A stretch of DNA of 6,404 nucleotides from Bacteroidota bacterium (GTDB taxonomy: Bacteria > Bacteroidota > Bacteroidia > Bacteroidales > GCA-2748055). The stretch is from contig DAOWNM010000162.1 of assembly GCA_030642565.1 (NCBI GenBank), forward strand, positions 1 to 6,404, given 5' to 3'. The notes below the pieces were generated by a model. It worked only from the letters and a program-made list of their open reading frames with translations. It ran no database searches and had not been told where the DNA came from. The position numbers were made by a program, and so were the translations under genes. This document shows, piece by piece, positions 1 through 6,147 of this stretch. How positions within the stretch are numbered: position 1 is the first letter of the stretch; each line of letters opens with the position of its first letter.

Positions 1-669
1 AATGCTTCAACACATGTGCTGAGCGCTACTCCCGGAGAGGAAGATGTAGGTGATCAACATGTTACCATAAGGGTTTCTGACGGATCACTCTTTGCGGATC
101 AGACCTTCGTCATTACAGTTGGTTACGGAAATCATGCCCCGACCTTCACCTCCGACCCGGCAACTTCAGTTTTGATAGGTGAATCATATGTATATACTAT
201 AACAGCGCAGGATATCGATGGTGATGCTCTGACCTATTCTGCTCCTGTATTACCTGACTGGTTAACGTTCTATCCTGCAACACATGTGGTAAGTGGGGTT
301 CCTCACAGTGATGATTTAGGTCGTCACAATGTTACCGTAAGGGTATCTGATGGAACTGTATCGGCCGACCAGTCTTTTCCAATAACAGTCGAAAATGAAA
401 ACGTCGTACCAACATTTACATCCACACCGGTGACATCAGTCCTGGAGGGAGAATTATATGTATATTATGTTGCAGCTGAGGATGTGGATGGTGATGCCCT
501 TACCTTTTATGCTCCTCTGTTGCCTAAGTGGTTATCTTTCGATATCACTACACATGTTCTACACGGCACCCCCGACCATGGAGATGCAGGTGATCACAAT
601 GTGACTCTAATGGTTTCGGATGGGAAAGGAACAGTGAATCAGGACTTTACCATTACTGTCGATGTTGAG
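1..669 (+). repeat. Tandem 270-nt (90-residue) coding repeats, 2.5 units
   Basis: Units fall at 1-129 (partial), 130-399 and 400-669. The spacing is exact: PTFTS recurs 90 codons apart, and the TH-V-x-x-x-x-P motif recurs at 90-codon intervals in all three units. By hand count the two complete units share about 52 of 90 residues, with no gaps needed. Nucleotide identity is clearly lower than would be expected for a recent duplication, so the copies are old or diversified. More copies are likely upstream of the window. Confidence 0.85.
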
Positions 670-948
670 TCCGGAGTTGGAGTAGTTGATATACATTCGC
701 CCGATTTCATGGTTGTATATCCGAATCCTACCGATGGCAGATTCTTTATTGAAATGGCTGCAGAATTTGAGGAAGAGGTGACACTGGAGATTATCGATGC
801 GGCAGGAAAAATTCTGTTACAGCAAATTTTTCCTTCACACCTTCTGATTCAAGAAGAGTTCGATCTGAGCAATCGGCCCGCTGGTATCTACTTCATCAGA
901 GTTTATTATGGTTCAGGCCAGACTATTGGGAAATTGATCATCCTTTAA
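1..948 (+). CDS. Secreted repeat protein with cadherin-like (CADG/He_PIG-type) domains and T9SS type A sorting domain, 3' part only
   Basis: The frame is open from base 1, so this is the C-terminal 315 residues of a longer protein whose start and signal peptide lie upstream. The GTG at 16 is just a valine inside a repeat (preceded by in-frame NASTH), not a start. Numbering from base 1, it contains the end of one repeat (to about residue 43), then two full 90-residue repeats (about 44-133 and 134-223). Each carries DxDGDALT, LPxWLxF, a TP/VP turn, HxVTxxVSDG and FxITV, the pattern of dystroglycan-type cadherin/putative Ig domains. The tail, from about residue 238, has VYPNPTDGRF, xDAAGKIL, LSNRPAGIYFIRV and a lysine-containing last strand, which is the type A sorting domain that sends proteins through the T9SS of Bacteroidota for surface attachment or release. 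It is probably an adhesin or cell-surface protein; ligand or enzymatic activity cannot be told from this part. It appears more AT-rich than the operon downstream. Confidence 0.88.
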   Translation, partial: NASTHVLSATPGEEDVGDQHVTIRVSDGSLFADQTFVITVGYGNHAPTFTSDPATSVLIGESYVYTITAQDIDGDALTYSAPVLPDWLTFYPATHVVSGVPHSDDLGRHNVTVRVSDGTVSADQSFPITVENENVVPTFTSTPVTSVLEGELYVYYVAAEDVDGDALTFYAPLLPKWLSFDITTHVLHGTPDHGDAGDHNVTLMVSDGKGTVNQDFTITVDVESGVGVVDIHSPDFMVVYPNPTDGRFFIEMAAEFEEEVTLEIIDAAGKILLQQIFPSHLLIQEEFDLSNRPAGIYFIRVYYGSGQTIGKLIIL

Positions 949-994
949 CTTCCCCGGCTTCATCTGCCAAAATGTCAATTACACTGTATTGGCT

Positions 995-1025
995 CAATAT
1001 TTGACCTATCAGGATCAAATTATTG
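995..1025. promoter_or_regulatory. Bulged inverted repeat upstream of grpE, possible operator or leader stem-loop
   Basis: Bases 995-1006 can pair with 1012-1025 as a 12-pair stem with two single-base bulges (A1014 and T1021) and a 5-base loop (TATCA, 1007-1011). The inner 6 pairs, ATTTGA at 999-1004 with TCAAAT at 1015-1020, are perfect. The dyad ends 22 nt before the grpE ATG. AATATTTG at 996-1003 loosely fits the Bacteroidota -7 box TAnnTTTG, but I find no good -33 element at the right distance, so the promoter call is weak. No T-tract follows, so it does not look like an intrinsic terminator for the upstream gene. It does not match the CIRCE (HrcA) consensus. Confidence 0.35.
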
Positions 1026-1047
1026 AATCGTACTAGCGTTAATAAAA

Positions 1048-1641
1048 ATGGCAAAGAAGTTGGAAAAAGCTGAAAAACAGCAGGATAAAAAGATAAAGGT
1101 TGAGGAAACCGTGAAGAAGGAGCAGGCTCAGAAGGAGGTTGCACAGGAAGAAACAGCTGACGAGGCAGAATCAGAAGAGAAAGAGGAGCCCAAAAAAGAG
1201 CCCACAGCAGAAGAAAAACTGGCAGAATTGCAGGATCGTTACCTGAGACTGTCAGCCGAGTATGATAACTTCCGGAAAAGGACCCTGAAAGAGAAGATCT
1301 ACCTGCAGAAGAGCGCCAATGAAAATCTGCTGGAGGCGATACTACCTGTTGCGGATGATTTTGACCGGGCCATGCAATCGGTAGATGAGGCCATAGACAT
1401 TGAGGCTGTCAAAGAGGGAATGAAGCTGATCTCCGGCAAGTTCCATGGATTCCTTAACCAACAGGGTGTCAAAGAGATTGAAGCATTCAATAAGGAATTC
1501 GACACAGATCTGCACGAAGCGATTACCAAGATTCCTGCTCCATCTAAAAAGCTAAAGGGCAAGGTGGTGGATGTGGTTCAAAAAGGATATTTTCTGAACG
1601 ATAAGGTCCTGAGATTTTCAAAAGTGGTTATAGGGGAATAA
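1048..1641 (+). CDS. grpE: GrpE, nucleotide exchange factor for DnaK
   Basis: GrpE is a cytoplasmic homodimer that releases ADP from DnaK (Hsp70) and so resets the chaperone cycle driven by DnaJ. The 197-residue length is normal for the family. Residues 1-55 are very rich in Lys and Glu and probably disordered. Residues 56-115 form the long helical/coiled-coil part (AELQDRYLRLSAEYDNFRKR is typical), with the conserved LPVADDFDRA at 99-108. The C-terminal beta domain has FDTDLHEAI at 151-159 and the GrpE signature KGYFLNDKVLRFSKVVI at 179-195. The ATG at 1048 is preceded by an A-rich stretch (TAATAAAA) and no Shine-Dalgarno sequence, as is usual in Bacteroidota. It is the first gene of the five-gene run, and dnaJ starts 1 nt after its stop. 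DnaK is not encoded in the window. Confidence 0.97.
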   Translation: MAKKLEKAEKQQDKKIKVEETVKKEQAQKEVAQEETADEAESEEKEEPKKEPTAEEKLAELQDRYLRLSAEYDNFRKRTLKEKIYLQKSANENLLEAILPVADDFDRAMQSVDEAIDIEAVKEGMKLISGKFHGFLNQQGVKEIEAFNKEFDTDLHEAITKIPAPSKKLKGKVVDVVQKGYFLNDKVLRFSKVVIGE

Positions 1642-1642
1642 G

Positions 1643-2797
1643 ATGGGGAAAAGAGATTATTACGAAATACTCGGCGTATCTAAAAGTGCTGCCCAGGACG
1701 AGATCAAGAAAGCGTACCGGAAGCAGGCACTTCAGTACCATCCCGATAAGAATCCAGGCGATAAGAAGGCCGAAGAGAAGTTCAAGGAGGCAGCCGAAGC
1801 CTATGAGATTCTTTCCGATGCCCAGAAACGTCAGAAGTACGACCAGTTTGGCCACGCTGCCTTCCAAAACGGGGGAGCCGGTGGCTTTCACAGCGGCGGA
1901 ATGACCATGGAGGATATCTTCTCCCAGTTCGGAGACATCTTTGGAGGATTTGGAGGATTTGGAGGATTTAGCGGATTTAGCGGAGGCTCCAGAAGAGGTG
2001 GTGTTCCAAAAGGATCCAACCTGCGTGTAAAGGTCACTCTGAACCTGGAGGAGGTGGCCAATGGCGTGGAGAAGAAGATCAAAGTGAAAAAATATGTCTC
2101 CTGCGATGCCTGTGAGGGATCGGGAGCCAAACACGGTACCGCTAAAAACACCTGTCCCACCTGTCACGGCCACGGCCAGGTCACCCGTGTTACTCATACA
2201 TTCCTGGGGCAGATGCAAACTGCATCCACCTGTCCCACCTGTCACGGCGAAGGAACCACCATCAGTCAGAAGTGCGAATCGTGCTATGGCGAAGGAATCG
2301 TGAAAAAAGAGGAGGTGATCAAGATCAATATCCCTGCAGGGGTGGCAGAAGGAATGCAGATAAAAATGAGCGGAAAAGGCAATGCTGCCCGCCGGGGCGG
2401 TGTCAATGGCGATCTGCTGGTCATTATCCATGAGAAGCAACATCCGGAACTGACCAGGGATGGAAGCGATCTGCTCTACAATCTTTACCTGAGCATACCA
2501 CAGGCAACCCTGGGTGCCACCGTGGAGATTCCCACGGTGGAGGGACGGGCCAAGATCAAGATCGAGGCAGGGACCCAGCCAGGACGAGTACTGCGACTCA
2601 GGGGAAAAGGTATGCCCGAGGTCAATGGTTACGGAAAGGGCGATCTGTTGGTACAGATCAATGTATGGATCCCAAAATCGCTGGACAAAGAGGAGCGAAA
2701 GGTATTTGAAAAGATGGAACAATCGGATACCTTTACCCCCCGACCCGACAGATCAGAACACGGTTTCTTTAACCGGATGAAAAATTTCTTTGAATGA
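1643..2797 (+). CDS. dnaJ: DnaJ, Hsp40 co-chaperone (type I J-protein)
   Basis: DnaJ binds unfolded proteins, hands them to DnaK and stimulates DnaK ATP hydrolysis. All type I domains are present in 384 residues. The J domain (about 4-70) has the HPD motif at 33-35, and the Gly/Phe-rich linker is at about 76-120. The zinc-binding domain has four intact CxxCxGxG motifs starting at C154, C171, C197 and C211. The substrate-binding beta domains and dimerisation region follow to the C-terminus (GDLLV occurs twice, as is typical). The start ATG lies 1 nt after the grpE stop, with AGGGG 6 nt upstream, and begins MGKRDYYEILGV as expected. The gene overlaps the next one by 4 nt (ATGA). The C-terminus ends in an unusual aromatic/basic tail, NRMKNFFE. 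A long open frame on the opposite strand here is only a codon-composition shadow. Confidence 0.98.
   Translation: MGKRDYYEILGVSKSAAQDEIKKAYRKQALQYHPDKNPGDKKAEEKFKEAAEAYEILSDAQKRQKYDQFGHAAFQNGGAGGFHSGGMTMEDIFSQFGDIFGGFGGFGGFSGFSGGSRRGGVPKGSNLRVKVTLNLEEVANGVEKKIKVKKYVSCDACEGSGAKHGTAKNTCPTCHGHGQVTRVTHTFLGQMQTASTCPTCHGEGTTISQKCESCYGEGIVKKEEVIKINIPAGVAEGMQIKMSGKGNAARRGGVNGDLLVIIHEKQHPELTRDGSDLLYNLYLSIPQATLGATVEIPTVEGRAKIKIEAGTQPGRVLRLRGKGMPEVNGYGKGDLLVQINVWIPKSLDKEERKVFEKMEQSDTFTPRPDRSEHGFFNRMKNFFE
1941..1985 (+). repeat. Five tandem copies of a 9-nt unit in the dnaJ Gly/Phe linker
   Basis: The unit TTGGAGGAT occurs three times without change (1941-1967), followed by two variant copies, TTAGCGGAT and TTAGCGGAG. 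It is in frame and encodes FGG-FGG-FGG-FSG-FSG in the flexible linker after the J domain. Copy-number change would keep the reading frame, so length variation between strains is plausible. Confidence 0.85.
2149..2248 (+). repeat. Exact 22-nt direct repeat in dnaJ zinc motifs II and III
   Basis: Bases 2149-2170 and 2227-2248 are identical over 22 nt, offset by 78 nt (26 codons, in frame). They encode the same TCPTCHG portion of zinc motifs II and III. Protein-level repetition is normal for DnaJ; identity of every codon across the repeat is stronger than needed to preserve the amino acids. Confidence 0.85.
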
Positions 2798-3756
2798 ACC
2801 GAGCCAGCGAGCTCAGCGGAGCTAATCTTATTACTGCCAGTGAAATTGTAAAGGACTTTAGCGGACACAGGGCACTGAACCATGTGTCGATGGAGGTCCC
2901 TGAAGGCAGCATCTATGGCTTGCTGGGACCAAATGGTGCCGGGAAAACCACACTGCTCCGCATTATCAACCAGATCACAGCACCCGACCAGGGCTCCATC
3001 CTGTTCAAAGGAGTTCCCATCGGTCAGGAACACCGGCATATGATCGGTTACCTGCCTGAAGAGCGGGGACTCTACAAGAAGATGAAGGTTGGAGAACAGG
3101 CACTCTACCTGGCACAGCTGAAGGGACTCTCCAGGCAGGAGGCCATGAAGAGGCTGAAAATGTGGTTCCGGAAATTTGAGATTGAAGCGTGGTGGGACAA
3201 AAAGGTGGAGGAGCTCTCCAAGGGAATGGCACAGAAGGTGCAATTTATCATCACTGTACTGCACGAACCAAGGCTCCTGATTTTCGATGAACCCTTCAGC
3301 GGATTCGACCCCATCAATGTGAATCTGTTGAAGCAGGAGATTCTTCAGATGAAAGAGCAGGGAGCCACCATCATCTTCTCCACCCACAATATGGCATCTG
3401 TTGAGGAGCTTTGCGATCATATTACCCTGGTCAATGAGTCGAAAACAGTACTACAGGGAGAGATTTCAGAGATCAGAGAGAGATACCGGGCCAATAAGTA
3501 CCTGGTCACGTTTTCAGGCAGTGAAGAGAGACTGGCCAGCGGTCTGGACCCCCGGTTTGAACTGGTTAGAGTGGAGGAGAATGGCATGGGCCGGAAGGCC
3601 ACCATCCGGATTAAAAAAGAGGAGGAGGGATCGGGCGATCTGATCAGGAACCTGTTGGAGATCACAGAGATTAAAGCCTTCCTCGAGATATTGCCGGGCA
3701 TGAACGATATATTTATCCAGGTGGTCAATGAGACTATTCAAAAGAAGGGCTCCTGA
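2794..3756 (+). CDS. ABC transporter ATP-binding protein, NatA/YhaQ-like
   Basis: This is the cytoplasmic ATPase that would power the permease encoded next to it. The 320 residues contain Walker A GPNGAGKTT (45-53), the subfamily motif YLPEERGLY at 86-94 (Glu where many ABC proteins have the Q-loop Gln), signature LSKGM at 141-145 instead of LSGGQ, Walker B LLIFDEP at 161-167, the D-loop SGFDP and the H-loop His198 (FSTHNM). After about residue 220 there is a C-terminal extension resembling DUF4162, seen in NatA-type exporters. The ATG at 2794 overlaps the dnaJ stop by 4 nt. It is the only ATG before Met33, which is already within the nucleotide-binding fold, so residues 1-11 are an extra leader encoded by a hairpin-forming sequence. 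The cargo is unknown; NatAB of Bacillus exports sodium, but specificity cannot be read from the ATPase. Confidence 0.93.
   Translation: MNRASELSGANLITASEIVKDFSGHRALNHVSMEVPEGSIYGLLGPNGAGKTTLLRIINQITAPDQGSILFKGVPIGQEHRHMIGYLPEERGLYKKMKVGEQALYLAQLKGLSRQEAMKRLKMWFRKFEIEAWWDKKVEELSKGMAQKVQFIITVLHEPRLLIFDEPFSGFDPINVNLLKQEILQMKEQGATIIFSTHNMASVEELCDHITLVNESKTVLQGEISEIRERYRANKYLVTFSGSEERLASGLDPRFELVRVEENGMGRKATIRIKKEEEGSGDLIRNLLEITEIKAFLEILPGMNDIFIQVVNETIQKKGS
2808..2823. other. Small GC-rich stem-loop at the start of the ABC ATPase gene
   Basis: AGCTC (2810-2814) pairs perfectly with GAGCT (2819-2823) around a 4-base loop, within a stretch rich in GAGC/AGCG words. It lies 16 nt after the ATG at 2794, inside the coding sequence for the non-conserved N-terminal residues. 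A 13-base core (2808-2820) matches the reverse complement of 6079-6091 at 12 positions. A match of that size is expected by chance somewhere in a window this long, so the relationship is unproven. It could be a repeat remnant or a structure that modulates translation. Confidence 0.4.
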
Positions 3757-3758
3757 TC

Positions 3759-5144
3759 GTGAATAAAATTAGTTTGATCATTCAGAGGGAGTACCTTACC
3801 CGCATCAGGAAGAAGTCCTTTATCATCATGTCGGTACTGGGGCCCCTGATCTTTGCAGCTTATATTTTGATCCCCATATACTTTGCCACCATGGAGGACA
3901 AGGAGGAGAAGATCATGGTGGTGATCGACGACTCTAAACTTTTTACCGAACAGGGAGCGGATGGTCCCGTTTGTGTCATCCCGGAAACCGAAACCCTGAA
4001 ATTCCAGGTGATAGAGGGTGTCCCCATCGCAACATTCAGGGAGACTTTTGAGGAGTCGGGCTACTATGGTTTGCTCTTTATCCCCTCCAATATACTGGCT
4101 TCGGAATCATCATTGATCTACTCCACAAAGCAGACCTCCGTTGAGATTTCGGAGTACCTGAAGCGCTCCATGGAGAGCGAGATTGAACATCTGAAACTGG
4201 CACAGCATGAGATCGAGGAGATCGAAAAGATACTGGCTGAGGTGGAGACCAGCATCAACGTTAGAAATATCAAGTGGACAAAGGATGGTAAGAGCAAGGA
4301 GAGTAATACCGGTGTTGTGATGGGTGTTGGGTACCTGGGGGGAATGATGATTTTTTTCTTTATTTTCTTCTTTGGCTCTCAGGTGATGCGCGGGGTGATC
4401 GAAGAGAAGGTGAGCCGCATCATTGAAGTGATTGTCAGCTCTGTAAAACCGTTCCAGCTGATGATGGGCAAGATTATCGGGGTGGGACTTACCGGTCTGA
4501 CACAGTTTTTGATCTGGATGATCTTATCTGTCATGCTGATTACCGGACTGAAAGCAGCCTTCTTCCCGGAACTGAGCCAGACCCCTACCGAACAGGTGGT
4601 ATCATCCGACCTCTTTGAGCAGGGAGCCTCCGGAGAGGATCGGGTAAACCGGACGGAAGAAGCCGTGGCGAGTGATGATATGGAAACGGCACAGGAGATT
4701 TTTGCCTCATTGAAGTCAATCAATGCAGGGGTGATGATCGGTTCGTTCCTCTTCTACTTTATTTTCGGATACCTGCTCTATGCCTCCATGTTTGCGGTAA
4801 TCGGATCGGCAGTGGATAATGAGACAGATACACAGCAACTGATCTTCCCTGTCATCCTTCCACTGATCCTTGGTATCTATGTGATGATCAGCGCCATCAA
4901 TAACCCGGATAATGCGCTATCGTTCTGGTTCAGCATCATCCCGTTTACATCACCGGTTGTAATGATGGTACGGATCCCCTTCGGGGTACCCTGGTGGCAA
5001 CTGGCCCTCTCTGGCTCCCTTCTGATAGGTACATTCCTGGGTATGACATGGGTGGCAGGAAAGGTTTACCGAACCGGAATCCTGATGTATGGTAAGAAGA
5101 ACAGCTATAAAGAGATTTGGAAATGGCTAAGGTATAGCTCATGA
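3759..5144 (+). CDS. ABC-2 type transporter permease, NatB/YhaP-like
   Basis: This is the membrane subunit paired with the upstream ATPase, probably an exporter of unknown cargo. By eye the 461 residues show a first membrane segment at about 21-44, then a large extracytoplasmic domain (about 45-185) that includes a Glu/Lys-rich helix likely to be coiled coil (about 130-168). Further segments follow at about 186-206, 239-262, 325-350, 361-380, 389-407 and 414-436. EEKVSRIIEVIVSSVKPFQLMMGKIIG (215-241) gives EEKVSRIIEV and LMMGKIIG, the ABC-2 coupling region. A hydrophilic, acidic stretch (about 266-322) separates two membrane segments. The start is GTG at 3759, 2 nt after the ATPase stop: an in-frame stop at 3729 leaves no upstream ATG, and the next ATG would fall inside the first membrane segment. 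AGAAGG at 3743-3748 may serve as a ribosome binding site. It overlaps the next gene by 4 nt. Confidence 0.92.
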   Translation: MNKISLIIQREYLTRIRKKSFIIMSVLGPLIFAAYILIPIYFATMEDKEEKIMVVIDDSKLFTEQGADGPVCVIPETETLKFQVIEGVPIATFRETFEESGYYGLLFIPSNILASESSLIYSTKQTSVEISEYLKRSMESEIEHLKLAQHEIEEIEKILAEVETSINVRNIKWTKDGKSKESNTGVVMGVGYLGGMMIFFFIFFFGSQVMRGVIEEKVSRIIEVIVSSVKPFQLMMGKIIGVGLTGLTQFLIWMILSVMLITGLKAAFFPELSQTPTEQVVSSDLFEQGASGEDRVNRTEEAVASDDMETAQEIFASLKSINAGVMIGSFLFYFIFGYLLYASMFAVIGSAVDNETDTQQLIFPVILPLILGIYVMISAINNPDNALSFWFSIIPFTSPVVMMVRIPFGVPWWQLALSGSLLIGTFLGMTWVAGKVYRTGILMYGKKNSYKEIWKWLRYSS

Positions 5145-6058
5145 TTACAGCGATTCTTGATTTCGGCACCAACACTTTTAACCTCCTGATTGCTGAACGG
5201 AAGGAGCGCAGTTTCAATATCCTGCACAGCAGCAAGCAGCCTGTAAAGCTGGGAAAGGGAGGTATCCAGGCGAATCGTATTACTCCGGATGCATTTGAAC
5301 GGGGGTTCGTAGCCATTCAGAACCACATGGAGACCATTGCTCTTTATGATGTGGACGAAATCCGCGCCTTTGCTACCTCGGCCATCAGAAACGCTGCCAA
5401 CGGAGAGAAGTTTACCGAAGAGGTCTACCGGAAGTTCGGCTTCAGGGTCAGAGTGATCACCGGTGAACGGGAGGCGGAACTGATCTACAAAGGGGTATGC
5501 CAGGCTGTCTCCCTGAACGAAAACTACGTCATGATTCTCGATATCGGGGGAGGAAGCATCGAGTTTATCATCTGCAACATAAAGGGGATTGTATGGAAAC
5601 ACAGTTTCGAACTGGGGATGGCCAGACTGATGGAACTGTTCACCCTTTCTGATCCCATTGCCACTGAGGAGATACGGGCCCTGGAATCCTATTTCATGGA
5701 GGAGCTGGTTCCACTGCTGGAGGTGGTAAAAAAGGTAAAACCACACACGCTGATTGGGGCCTCGGGATCTTTTGATACGTTTCATGCACTGATCCTCCAC
5801 CGCATGGGGATGAAGAGGGACCGGTTCCACGGAAGGGAGATCTCCCTGAAAGAGTACAGAAAGATTCACCGTCTGCTGCTACGTTCCACCGCCGAGCAAC
5901 GCAGGAGCATGCCCGGTATGGAACCCGTACGGGTGGAGATGATTGTGGCCGCCACGATTTTTGTTAGTTTTGTGCTACGTGCCTGCCAAATCAGACACCT
6001 TCATCACTCAGAATTTGCATTGAAAGAGGGTGTCATCTCCGAACTGGTGGGTATCTGA
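5141..6058 (+). CDS. Short Ppx/GppA-family phosphatase (exopolyphosphatase or pppGpp phosphohydrolase)
   Basis: This belongs to the ASKHA-fold Ppx/GppA family, which removes phosphate from polyphosphate chains or converts pppGpp to ppGpp. In 305 residues it has the first phosphate loop LDFGTNTFNLLIAE (6-19; most members read GSNS), then AFATSAIRNA (76-85) and ITGEREAELIYKGV (106-119), in which Glu111 aligns with the catalytic glutamate of the family. The second loop is LDIGGGSIEF (133-142), with IGASGSFDT (205-213) further on. The C-terminal part has MPGMEPVRVEMIVAA and ALKEGVISEL. It lacks the extra C-terminal HD-like domain of the roughly 500-residue E. coli Ppx and GppA, so it is the short type common in other phyla. 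The ATG at 5141 overlaps the permease stop (ATGA), implying coupled translation. Substrate choice between polyphosphate and pppGpp cannot be settled from the sequence. Confidence 0.9.
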   Translation: MITAILDFGTNTFNLLIAERKERSFNILHSSKQPVKLGKGGIQANRITPDAFERGFVAIQNHMETIALYDVDEIRAFATSAIRNAANGEKFTEEVYRKFGFRVRVITGEREAELIYKGVCQAVSLNENYVMILDIGGGSIEFIICNIKGIVWKHSFELGMARLMELFTLSDPIATEEIRALESYFMEELVPLLEVVKKVKPHTLIGASGSFDTFHALILHRMGMKRDRFHGREISLKEYRKIHRLLLRSTAEQRRSMPGMEPVRVEMIVAATIFVSFVLRACQIRHLHHSEFALKEGVISELVGI

Positions 6059-6063
6059 ATCCT

Positions 6064-6092
6064 GCGAGCGCATTGGCTTCCGCCGAGCTCGT
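6064..6092. other. Hairpin 1 in the gap before the response regulator
   Basis: GCGAGC (6064-6069) pairs with GCTCGT (6087-6092; five Watson-Crick pairs and one G-T). An inner stem GGC (6075-6077) pairs with GCC (6082-6084) around the loop TTCC. The two stems are separated by an asymmetric internal loop. It begins 5 nt after the phosphatase stop. No T-tract follows, so it is not a classic terminator; a repeat-derived or RNA-stabilising element is possible. Confidence 0.4.
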
Positions 6093-6104
6093 AAAAACTT
6101 GGTT

Positions 6105-6124
6105 CCTCGCCGCTTGCGGTGAGG
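6105..6124. other. Hairpin 2 in the gap before the response regulator
   Basis: CCTCGCCGC (6105-6113) pairs with GCGGTGAGG (6116-6124) over 9 pairs, one of them G-T, around TT (in practice the loop would open to four bases). It lies 23 nt before the response-regulator ATG. Downstream on the + strand there is no T-run. On the - strand the hairpin is followed about 8 nt later by five T residues, but no - strand gene is present that would need a terminator. Confidence 0.5.
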
Positions 6125-6147
6125 CGCTTCAATCGAAACATTTGATT

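Noticed and set aside
16..18. GTG at 16 as the start of the first gene
   Set aside because: The frame is open to base 1, and residues before and after it match the internal TH-V segment of the repeats, so it is an internal valine.
949..1047. HrcA-type CIRCE element upstream of grpE
   Set aside because: The dyad present (995-1025) does not contain the TTAGCACTC / GAGTGCTAA arms.
1628..2722. Long open frame (364 codons) on the - strand opposite dnaJ
   Set aside because: It lies entirely across a well-conserved dnaJ with all domains intact, its translation has no recognisable domain, and low stop frequency is explained by dnaJ codon use.
2629..3420. Open frame (263 codons) on the - strand across the dnaJ end and the ABC ATPase gene
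   Set aside because: It is a shadow of two strongly supported + strand genes, and its translation shows no family features.
5105..5869. Open frame (254 codons) on the - strand opposite the phosphatase gene
   Set aside because: The + strand frame has all Ppx/GppA motifs; the reverse translation looks like random composition.
6105..6124. Intrinsic terminator at the end of the five-gene run
   Set aside because: The hairpin is strong, but no T-run follows on the + strand; the only nearby T-run fits the - strand, where no gene is seen.
6137..6144. AACATTTG as a -7 promoter box for the response regulator
   Set aside because: It ends only 3 nt before the ATG, which would place the transcript start inside the coding sequence, and no -33 element is evident.
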